Origin: Alentia gelatinosa
Taxonomy: Eukaryota > Annelida > Polychaeta > Phyllodocida > Polynoidae
Assembly: GCA_950022655.1 (NCBI GenBank)
Contig: OX465579.1
Location: forward strand, 80,735,193-80,799,192
DNA length: 64,000 bases
Reading direction: 5' to 3'
In this document: positions 49,554 through 57,543 of the stretch, piece by piece
How positions within the stretch are numbered: position 1 is the stretch's first letter
Layout of the letters: every line of letters starts with the position of its first letter
The notes under the pieces: generated by a model
The model's database searches: none
Told to the model about the DNA's origin: nothing
What the model saw: only the letters and a program-made list of their open reading frames with translations
Position numbers and translations under genes: made by a program

Positions 49554-50131
49554 AATACAGGTGTTGCCGTTCAGCGCCGCCTAACGGCCCACTGTCTAGT
49601 AACGCGGCCGCTCGGACAAACACTGCGATTCCAGCGGTGTTCATATAGAGACACACAGCAATCACACCTAATGTGTGAACGATGGGTGTGATTGCAGCAG
49701 TGTTGTTTTTTGACAGATTAAATTGTTGGAGCAAGCAAGGGTATTGTATCAACAAGTCTGGGATGTTTAAACTTTATAGTTGATAATTATCTTGGGTTCA
49801 GCTTGGAAAAAGATAAGCATATAATAGCTAGGCCTGCCAATGTATTACTGTATATTCAGTTTTGGTGTCCCTGTGTTATCTAACCTATATTTATAGTATC
49901 ATTGAAGTACTATACATGTATGATACATCAAATTGGAGCTGGAATACCATAGAATACGATGAAATCATTGGAATTTCTCTGAAAATCATATACACGGGCC
50001 TTATGAAAGTATTACGCTCATATACTGAGTGATCCAAGGCTAAAGAATGCGTTGCCAGGGGTATGTTTGGCTGCAGGCATTGCGTAACCAACCAGATAAG
50101 GTGCGACACCGGCCTGTGGAAAAAGGCCTAT
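49554..50131 (-). repeat. dispersed repeat, copy B (578 bp)
   Basis: This is the reverse-complement counterpart of 14323-14726, with the same ordered landmarks and about 175 bp of additional sequence between the GAATA and GGTGTGATTGCT blocks. At the edge of the extra part an 11-bp inverted repeat (GCAATCACACC / GGTGTGATTGC, 49658-49695) is present, suggesting either an insertion in this copy or a deletion in copy A. Its start (on the minus strand) abuts the separate repeat at 50139-50312. Confidence 0.8.
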
Positions 50132-50138
50132 TTAAGAC

Positions 50139-50312
50139 CTCCCAAAGCGCTACAATGCAGAATTTCAAAAATCATAGACAATCGGGAACATCTTTATTTT
50201 ACTGAAGAGTCTAGACTAGGAACACTGGCGTTCATCGTAATCAGTTTTTGGGTACATCGTAAGGCCTATCATAGACAGTTTGGAGCTCAGTGGACGCCGG
50301 GTCTAAATCTTG
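50139..50312 (+). repeat. dispersed repeat shared with 43923-44080
   Basis: It shares the exact GGAGCTCAGTGGACGCCGGG near its end and several ordered blocks before it with the copy at 43923. Lying directly beside copy B of another family, it may be part of one larger composite element that includes 50360-50416. Confidence 0.65.
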
Positions 50313-50359
50313 GCTAGTACAAGTATATTTTTGGGAGGCTTTGTTATCAAACCTTCGCA

Positions 50360-50416
50360 CGAATGTCTCACATTTATTGGTCAGCTGTATAAATTCCGTT
50401 CTGCACACTGTGCACG
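50360..50416 (+). repeat. dispersed repeat fragment shared with 37420-37475
   Basis: The GAATGTCTCACATTTATTG block and the following similar order match the 37-kb copy. A small hairpin (GCACGAA...TTCGTGC) follows at about 50411-50431. Confidence 0.6.
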
Positions 50417-51211
50417 AACTAATGATTCGTGCACTCCGTCCATTCACGTAATACAGTTTGAATAGCTCAAATATGCGAAAACAATCCATAGCAAGAAGTT
50501 CATTCGACAAGACCTGCAAAAAGTATTCTAGTTCCACCTGTCTTACTTGATGGCACCACCGTCTGTCAGTTGGATATGTGAATGAACTTATTTGTATCAG
50601 TTGATTTCGCATTTCTACGCTATTCAAACCGTATTGTATGAATGTCGCACGTTAGATACCTCAATATTTGGTCATTACACGCGTAAAAAAGATGTTAATT
50701 AACGTCACTCTCCAAAATGTGTTTGGGGATTGGAGATGACTTGCGCAGTCGGCACTTTTACATTGTTATCCACTTCTGGCACGCTTACCTCAATTTGTAT
50801 CAAGTCACTTTAACATCAAATTAAGGTAGGTTTTGACGATTTAAGAACGATTCTAGGTATATAATAATATGAAACCGTGGCTATGGGGCCAATAAACAGC
50901 TCGTTCTGAACGATTTCATCGGAAACAACTCAAAAGGCTAGCCTGTATTGGCAACATAACCATGGTTTCAGATAGTATACTGACAATGCAGTTATAGCTA
51001 TACCACGACTTACGTGTATGAACATACATTACTAGTCTAGATGACCGGTATTACAGGATCCAGTGGTATGGACTCAATGTAACTGTAAATCTATTTGCAT
51101 GACTTTAAGGCTTCAACTCCAGTCCTAATTCTGCCTTTTTCACGACTACTGAAAAGTTCATCAGTGACTGCAATAGTAACGTTAGGAATACTTATGGTAA
51201 TACATGTGTAG

Positions 51212-51212
<1 letters not shown>
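50417..51212. other. non-coding; no gene seen
   Basis: No recognisable frame or repeat. Confidence 0.5.

Positions 51213-51271
<59 letters not shown>
51213..51271. repeat. (TA)n microsatellite
   Basis: An uninterrupted TA run of 59 bp. Confidence 0.97.
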
Positions 51272-51277
<6 letters not shown>

Positions 51278-52305
51278 GTAATCCTGCCAAGGCCTATAAT
51301 AAGTAGTGCCAAGGTCTTTATCAACCAGTGAGATTGGCCCATGCCTGTGCTGGGTGCTGCCCTGCCGGATCTTCCTGTAAATCATCGGGTGCCCTTGCGG
51401 CGTGGGCTAACAGATTAAGGGCCGCCCTGCCGATATGACCTTGGTGGAATGAAGGGGGCGGACTCTGCCCCGCGTGGGGCCAACGGCGCTGAATAGAAGG
51501 CATTTGGTCGCTTCTGGTCAGCCTTAACGCCCTATCCGCTCACTACACCCTCCCTACACCCTCCCACCCACCAAAGGTCTACCATACAGCAACCCGGCGC
51601 CCACTGGCACATCCACGAGCCAGGAGGCGCTGCTGTTCGCCGCCGACGGGCTCCACGTCCCTCAAGTTATTTTTGCCCTACGTCAGGCAAAAACCTATCT
51701 TTATGGCGTGACCATTTTACACTTTATGGCCTCTTCTCTTCTGGGCGCGATCCTATTGGGAGGGATTAACTGAACCCGGTCCCCCAAGAGGGGATTATAG
51801 TTCGAGGAAACGACCTGTCTGGTCGTATCGTTACTTATTTCAAACGTCACCGCGGAGGCGGATCTGAAATGCGGATTGGTAATAAAAAAAAGGGCATATT
51901 CAGGCAGGATATTTTATCCAACCGTAAAGCATGAATAGAGCTTAGGATTAACAAAACATGGTAATTTTCTAGCCTTTACCTCCATTCACCTACACCCTGA
52001 ATCAGTGTAATAAGTTAGATATTGAATTATAATTCCAGTTTCGCATGGACAAGACACAAAAATAAGCCAATCCGTGGTCTATGCTTATTTTATTTTTATT
52101 ATTATTTTTTTTATTCAGCTTAATAGCATACATTCACCAATGTATTAGGCGTTTTTACATGTAGCTTTGATCAACAGTATATACAAATGCTGAGACTCCG
52201 CAGGAGGTCATGCATCAAAACTAATAAGGACATTACAGGACAATCACATGTGGGTACCACCAGTTCGTCGCTGAATTTATTTCATCATTGATATACTTAA
52301 ATCTA
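51272..52305. other. non-coding; no gene seen
   Basis: The first half is GC-richer (51350-51660) without a recognised frame; the rest is AT-rich. It ends at the outer B2 repeat of the retrotransposon. Confidence 0.5.
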
Positions 52306-52398
52306 GATATAAGTTAGCGACTAGACGGCTTTCTATAATGATAATAATAACAACAACATACAGGAAATTGGATTGGCGGAAAATCACATACATCGCAC
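52306..52398 (-). repeat. split direct repeat B2 (3' end of element)
   Basis: The outer 93-bp copy, whose outer edge marks the 3' boundary of the element. The plus-strand start GATATAAGTTAGCGACTAGA is shared with B1. Confidence 0.93.
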
Positions 52399-52415
52399 TT
52401 TATTCAATAAATACT

Positions 52416-52615
52416 AAAACTAAAACTTTCACAGTGAAAATGTGTTTTCAGCTCAGCAACACAAGCGTGACTGGCGTGACCGTTTGGAAGCGTGACGTAT
52501 TAGCACGCGGGGCGTTGCCGGGCTACAAATTGTTGGGAGTAACCCCCCTGGTTACCCCGTTAGCGACCTCGCCTCTGCCGCAATTATATAGTGTATACGG
52601 CTATAACTGGATATA
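52416..52615 (-). repeat. split direct repeat A2
   Basis: The 3' copy of the A repeat. It overlaps B1 by about 6 bp and is separated from B2 by a 17-bp AT-rich spacer (52399-52415). Confidence 0.93.
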
Positions 52616-52702
52616 AGTTAGCGACTAGACAGCTTTCTATAATGATAATAATAACAACAACATACAGGAAATTGGATTGGCGGAAAATCACATACATCGC
52701 AC
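52610..52702 (-). repeat. split direct repeat B1
   Basis: A 93-bp repeat with one difference from B2. It sits 28 bp beyond the recombinase stop codon. Confidence 0.93.
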
Positions 52703-52730
52703 CAATAACCAGCCAATAACAATTGACCAG

Positions 52731-53686
52731 TCACGTAGTCAATTCCTTCAAACGGCTAGCTACAATGGAGTCTTTGCTAAGAAGCACAGACTGCGAATCA
52801 TGAATATACAGTTCCACCGCTTTGGACTTCCAGTTGCCCCTACGTTGAATGTCTACTAGAGACATCCCAACACGTGATGGGAAGGTTGTTCCCCCATGCC
52901 TCAAAGAGTGGGTAGACACACCAGAAATACTCAAACCAGCCTTAAATGACAGGAGCTTAAGTCTAACATTGAAACAGTTATAATCTAGGCGACAAAGTTT
53001 CCCCTTGTAATTCTCGAGAAAAAAAAACTGGTTGGGGTAATAAACCCTAGATTCCAACATCTTCTTTATAAACCTACATGGACATAGGGGGGAGTCAGCA
53101 ATGGTCCTTAAAAATATTTTTACAGGTTCCTTCCCAAATTAGGCGGTTTTGGAAGACCTTAAAATCACGGTGACAAAGTCTGAAACTTGTAGCGAGTGTA
53201 CAGATTTCACTACATGTGAAACTCTTAACAAAGCCCTGAAACATAACAAGAGGGCACTCCAAAAAACTACATCATTATAGTCTGATAAATCCAATAATAC
53301 ATATAATTTTAACAAGTCTTCAGGGGTGAATGGGTATCTCTCTACCTTAGGGGTAGAAAATAGCCTCTCAATACCCTTCAATGTCTGAGATATAAGAAAA
53401 TCCCCCGTGATGGGTGGAAACCCAGATTCTTTTGTTCAAAAGACACTGCAGATAAGTAGTTCCTTATGGAAACTGGTTTCTTTTTATCAGATAAATACGT
53501 TAAAAATAGATTACAGCCCCGACTTGTGGCAGGGAACGGTTTTAAAGAAACTAACCTGCAAAAATCGTAATAACAATTTAACTGAGTACCCCTGGCTCGA
53601 GCGGTATTAGTTGAAATCGCAGATTTCTGGAGAAAACGTTGTTTTGACTCCAATTCAAGGATCAATCTACCTGGAAAAAACAACAC
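52731..53686 (-). pseudogene. tyrosine recombinase of the Ngaro-like element
   Basis: The integrase that joins circular element DNA to the chromosome. The N-terminal SAM-like part is at 53686-53378 (ARGTQLNCYYDF, TYLSD, IRNYLSAV). The catalytic part continues in another frame from about 53400 (FRALLRVSH, box I Arg). It crosses an in-frame TAA at 53141-53139, where SKT-stop-FG replaces the usual SKTxQFG, consistent with a C-to-T change of CAA. It ends with HSLRHGG (His-x2-Arg) and W-S-AV-LY (nucleophilic Tyr). One frameshift and one stop make it a pseudogene, although all catalytic residues remain recognisable. It starts about 45 bp after the RNase H stop. Confidence 0.9.
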
Positions 53687-53730
53687 ATTTCTTTTTCCTT
53701 CAGAACTTTTTCACACTTTCCGATATTTTT

Positions 53731-54165
53731 TTAATTGTCTAGACGAGACAGGCAGTCGGCTAACACATTTCCCTCAGACTTGATGTAAGTCATGAAAAAT
53801 TCAAAATTGTACATAAAACTGAGCCAAAATAGTTCCCTCAGCCAGCCCATACACACTTTATTACGACTTCTCCCTGTATTCAGCATGGCAAGCACTTGCA
53901 TGTTGTCTGTAACTACATGCACTTTCCGATCTCGAAAATGTATTGCCCAACATTTAAGTCCGACCACTACAGGCCAGAGCTCCAATACATTTATATTTGA
54001 GGTGATACATTCAATATCTGGGGGTGACGTTTTATGTCCGTTACCAAGACAAACTTCAACATTTTTATCCCAAAAATCGTAAAGAAAATCACGCCCACAC
54101 CACCCCCCAAAGCCTGAAAAGGAAGAATCGGTGACTACTGGTATCTGAAAACAATCTTTCAGAAT
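53731..54165 (-). pseudogene. RNase H domain of the Ngaro-like pol
   Basis: It continues the RT frame directly after the TGA at 54168-54166. Visible catalytic-type residues are Asp in VVTDSSFSGFGGW, Glu in NVLELWPV, Asp in VHVVTDNMQ and Asp in GNVLADCLSRL, the usual order of RNase H. RT and RNase H are normally one polypeptide in this group. The intervening TGA therefore probably disables this copy, unless it is read through. It ends in TAA shortly before the recombinase frame. Confidence 0.88.
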
Positions 54166-55398
54166 TCAACTTTTACCATTGAACACCCTAGTCAATTCTC
54201 TCCACCACGATAAGTCAGCTATCAATGAATCGCTCAGGGTCACCGTTTTCCCACGTGGTGTTACTGCGCACAAATCGAATAGGCGCCTGCTACATGTGCG
54301 ACCCCCACGGACAACACTCGAACAGAAGGACATTAATCCTCCCAACCTCTCCAAGGATTTTTTAGTCACAAATCCCTTTTGAAAAACGCTGTCTATTTCA
54401 TTCTCTAAGCGATTAACCTTCTCCAACAGCAGAGAAATTGACATGTTGACAGTGTTAATTTCAATCCCCAAGAAAATACATGTTTGACTTGGGTGAGTAA
54501 CTCTTTCTTTCGCTACGATAAAGCCTAAATACTCCAGTATCCCAGTGAGCCTATCCCTGTCTGTTAGGCACCCCTCTTCACTCTCAGAAATAACCAGAAA
54601 ATCGTCAAGGTAGTTAAAAATGCAGGATACTCCAAAGTGTTTCGATACAGATACAATGAAATTTGAGACTGAGTTGAAAATATTAGGCGCGCATTTCAAA
54701 CCAAAACACAATCGCCTATTGCTGTAATAAGCCATACCCGTGCCATCGTCCCACGCAAAACCCTGAAACCTAACCTGGTCTGGGTGTATGTTGATAGAAC
54801 GGTAAGCCGAGCGAATATCAACCACAGAAAAAAATTCTTTACCCTTCAAAATGTCGCAAACATCGTTTACTGAATTGTATCTAAAAGATTTAAAAGTATC
54901 AGCCATGTTATCGTTGATACTATTACCCTCAGGCCTACTGCAGTCAGTGATGGGCCTAAGTTTCCTGTTTGATTTCACAACTGCGCCTAACGCGTGAACG
55001 CATTGAGGTCTATCGTCAGCTTTAGATACCTTTCCCTCGCCTAACTCATTTAGCAAGAGGTCGGTCATTTCATGACAAAATTTATCGTCAGTTATCGAAT
55101 CATAGTTTTTACATTCATAAGAAACATCGCAAGTATCGTCTACAATTTTAAAACCATTGCAAAAACCTTGCCTCAGGAATTCTGTTTCTTCCTCCCCAAG
55201 ATCCTCAACAATTTCAGGGATTTCCAAAAGGGGAATAATACGGCAAACTTTTAATTGAGAAACATTATTCCCAACATAGTGTACACATTTACACAAACCA
55301 TCATAACACAAATTTTGACGAGAAAAAACGTTCTCAACATTGTTATCGGTTAAACTGACGTCCCTCTCCAATTCCGAATTGATACAATCAGCACGCAC
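54166..55398 (-). CDS. Ngaro-like reverse transcriptase (pol, first part)
   Basis: The coding frame is open from the gag TGA (55498) to a TGA at 54168-54166. The coordinates given start at the first usable start-like codon (GTG), 410 codons. RT motifs are LRPITDCSRPEGNSIND at residues 147-163, SVVDIRSAYRSI at 191-202 (Asp194), FGLKCAPNIF at 232-241, NYLDDFLVIS at 262-271 (catalytic YLDD 263-266) and an FLGIEIN thumb motif at 309-315. YLDD and the surrounding order place it with tyrosine-recombinase retrotransposons. The N-terminal part is Cys-rich and not assigned. The protein copies element RNA in the particle. No frameshift is visible inside it. Confidence 0.93.
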   Translation of the reverse strand: MRADCINSELERDVSLTDNNVENVFSRQNLCYDGLCKCVHYVGNNVSQLKVCRIIPLLEIPEIVEDLGEEETEFLRQGFCNGFKIVDDTCDVSYECKNYDSITDDKFCHEMTDLLLNELGEGKVSKADDRPQCVHALGAVVKSNRKLRPITDCSRPEGNSINDNMADTFKSFRYNSVNDVCDILKGKEFFSVVDIRSAYRSINIHPDQVRFQGFAWDDGTGMAYYSNRRLCFGLKCAPNIFNSVSNFIVSVSKHFGVSCIFNYLDDFLVISESEEGCLTDRDRLTGILEYLGFIVAKERVTHPSQTCIFLGIEINTVNMSISLLLEKVNRLENEIDSVFQKGFVTKKSLERLGGLMSFCSSVVRGGRTCSRRLFDLCAVTPRGKTVTLSDSLIADLSWWRELTRVFNGKS

Positions 55399-55497
55399 GC
55401 CAGTAGAAACGTCTTCAACAAAATCTAGGTTACCACAATTGATACATTCCTCATCGATATTTGTGTCAGCGCTATTAATAGCGTACGTTACATTGTA

Positions 55498-56483
55498 TCA
55501 TTTTTGAGTGACCTGTTTTTGCTTACCGTTAGCGCACTCAAAAGCAGCATGGCTGTTGCTGTGACAAGTATTGCACTGATGACGGTATTTACAAGACTTG
55601 AAAGAGCAACCTCCTGGAGTCTTATTGAAATTAAAACAAAATCCCTCTGAAGATTTACTATTGGTTTTTCCTTTAGACTTTCTACTTGCTGATGCTGCAA
55701 TTGTCCCCTCATAAGACAAAAAACGTACAATCTCAGCCGGATTAACATCCGAGAAAACGTTCAAACCATCACATTTTGCCTTTTCTTTGAAAGAATTATC
55801 GTAACAGATGAGAGCATCTGCTGTGAATAACCTAGAATTCGCTTTCTCTGAAATCAAAATCATGTGGTTTATAAAACCCGATACGTCTTTCCCAGCATCT
55901 ACTAGTTTCTCCAATATCTTAGAGTTTACTAACATCAATCTTTCAAAAGAATTCAATTTCTCGCTCTTATTCAAGTAATTCTTTGAATCGTACACAGATT
56001 TTTTACCTTTTTTCCTGTGTTTCGAACTGTGTGAGGAATCATCAGAAGTAGCTGAATCGCTACTATCGCTTGTGTCAGTCGAAAAGTCTCTTTTTCGTTG
56101 ACTTCCAGAAACGCACAGTCTTGACTTTTGCCTATGGCGCTGCTTAGACGAACTTCCATAATCCGCTATTGAGTCCTTTTCCCTCAGAACCTCAGTAATG
56201 TCTCTCACCGCGTCTGTCACATTTACAAGTTTCAAAACAGTAGAATTAAGTAAATCCTCCATCAACTCAATCTCTCCAGTTCTGGTGTAGACTCATCACG
56301 ATTTTGAAAATCCTGGGATGTCTCCGCAGCTGCCCCCGTCTGGTCGACAGACTCCTCTAAATCACCCAATGACGATTTTGGGGGTTGTACCTCCGACACA
56401 ACCGATTTAGAGGGCGTACTGCCCGAAATCCTCAAGCCACGACTTTGGGATGAAGAGGCCCCAGACCTCTTATTTCTCCCCAT
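55498..56483 (-). pseudogene. Ngaro-like gag with CCCH and CCHC zinc motifs
   Basis: Two overlapping frames make up the structural protein. A first frame (56483-56262, 73 codons, Ser-rich, starting at an ATG directly after A1) overlaps a second (56265-55498, 255 codons) by 4 bp. A one-base frame change between them is likely, though a real overlap is possible. The second frame has an Arg/Ser/Asp-rich region at residues 38-90, a helical stretch at 100-185, and a C-terminal CCCH motif (Cys210, 220, 225, His229; spacing 9-4-3). This is followed by a retroviral-type CX2CX4HX4C knuckle (Cys231, 234, His239, Cys244). Tandem zinc motifs of this kind occur in gag of DIRS/Ngaro elements and bind element RNA. 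The frame ends in TGA, and the same frame stays open into pol. Confidence 0.85.
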
Positions 56484-56489
56484 CTTGGA

Positions 56490-56689
56490 AAAACTAAAAC
56501 TTTCACAGTAAAAGCGTGTTTTCAGCTCAGCAACACAAGCGCGACTGGCGTGACCGTTTGGAAGTGTGACGTATTAGCACGCGGGGCGTTGCCGGGCTAC
56601 AAATTGTTGGGAGTAACCCCCCTGGTTACCCGGTTAGCGACCTCGCCTCTGCCGCAATTATATAGTGTATACGGCTATAACTGGATATA
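56490..56689 (-). repeat. split direct repeat A1 (5' end of element)
   Basis: This 200-bp copy is about 97% identical to 52416-52615. It lies a few bases upstream of the first gag ATG at 56483, so it should hold the element's promoter or RNA start in the usual model for these elements. Confidence 0.93.
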
Positions 56690-56866
56690 TACATATCTGG
56701 CAATTCTTGTATGCCTTCCTTTTGATACATATCATAAGTATGCAGTATAAATAATGTTCGGGCGCACTGCGCCCGTAGTGAATATTCGGGTGCACTGTGA
56801 CCATCGGGTCAATTGGTACATTTAGTAAGTATCTAAAATAACAGTATTTTTTGTATTTAGGTATGT
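56690..56866. other. short GC-word repeats next to the retrotransposon
   Basis: Two related words of the form TTCGGG(C/T)GCACTG(C/T)G occur at about 56757 and 56788, the first forming a GGGCGCACTGCGCCC palindrome. They may belong to the same element as the adjacent foldback at 56867. Confidence 0.4.
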
Positions 56867-57032
56867 AATAATAAGAAAATGTAGTGACTGATCCAGAAGG
56901 GATGCCATTCTCGGCCTTTTATGCCATAAATACGTCCCTCCGCCTGCTGCGTCGGGACGTATTTATTTCATTAAAAGACCTCGAACGACCATCCCTTCGG
57001 GCTCAGTAAGGTTCCACGTTTTCTCTTATTAC
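56867..57032. mobile_element. ~165-bp imperfect palindrome (foldback/MITE-like)
   Basis: Arms beginning AATAAGAAAA on the left and reading AATAAGAGAAAA as the reverse complement of the right end share GAAGGGATG and TAAATACGTCCC in the same order. They fold around a centre near 56945. A GAGGCGAAGCCGAGTGCAGT word follows outside the right arm. The structure fits an old inverted-repeat element with no coding capacity. Confidence 0.65.
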
Positions 57033-57111
57033 TGTGCGAGGCGAAGCCGAGTGCAGTAGCGAGCAGACATTGCTGGAATGCGATAAACAACATGACTAAC
57101 TCGAGTTTGGT

Positions 57112-57543
57112 TTAGAATTTATCCTACCCCGTATAAATTACTTCAGCAAATTAAGAAATGCCATAAAACTCACCGATAATCAGTGATAATCATTGGTCGC
57201 TTTTCAAATGACGTCAACTGTATCCCACTAGAGCGATAAATTTTATTTTCCTGCACCGCACACCAAATACAGTCCGCTAATGTTAAGCCTATGGAGTTTT
57301 TTTTATTAGGGGTAGGATAATATCACAAGGTGGAGCAGAGTGACATCTGTAGCGGAAGATGACGAATGGCATATAAACAAGTAAATGAAATTGAGTGATG
57401 TTTAGATTTTATCCTATCCTGTCATATGTTTTTAACTTCATATGTCACCAGTGTCATATAAATAATTTATGGCATAACTGTGGCATACAGTCTCACCGTG
57501 TTAAGTCTACGGATATATATATCAGGGGTAGGATAATCTTGTG
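57112..57543. repeat. two related units with TATCCTACCCC / GGGGTAGGATA ends
   Basis: Unit 1 runs from ATTTATCCTACCCC (about 57116) to GGGGTAGGATAATA (about 57311). Unit 2 runs from TTTTATCCTATCC (about 57407) to GGGGTAGGATAATC (about 57527). Each unit is itself bounded by inverted ends, and the parts before the right ends (ACAGTC...GTTAAG.CTA.GGA) are similar. It looks like a duplicated small inverted-repeat element. Confidence 0.55.

Larger units (their letters stand above)
52306..56689 (-). mobile_element. Ngaro-like tyrosine-recombinase retrotransposon, near complete
   Basis: The element of about 4.4 kb reads on the minus strand: A1 repeat (56689-56490), gag, reverse transcriptase, RNase H, tyrosine recombinase, then B1 (52702-52610), A2 (52615-52416) and B2 (52398-52306). 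A1-ORFs-B1-A2-B2 split direct repeats are the hallmark of PAT and Ngaro-type elements, which integrate circular DNA by tyrosine recombinase and leave no target duplication. RNase H and recombinase are separated by about 45 bp, leaving no room for the methyltransferase of DIRS/PAT, which favours Ngaro. A1 and A2 differ at about 6 of 200 positions, and B1 and B2 at one of 93. Stops and frame changes indicate that this copy is defective. Confidence 0.92.
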
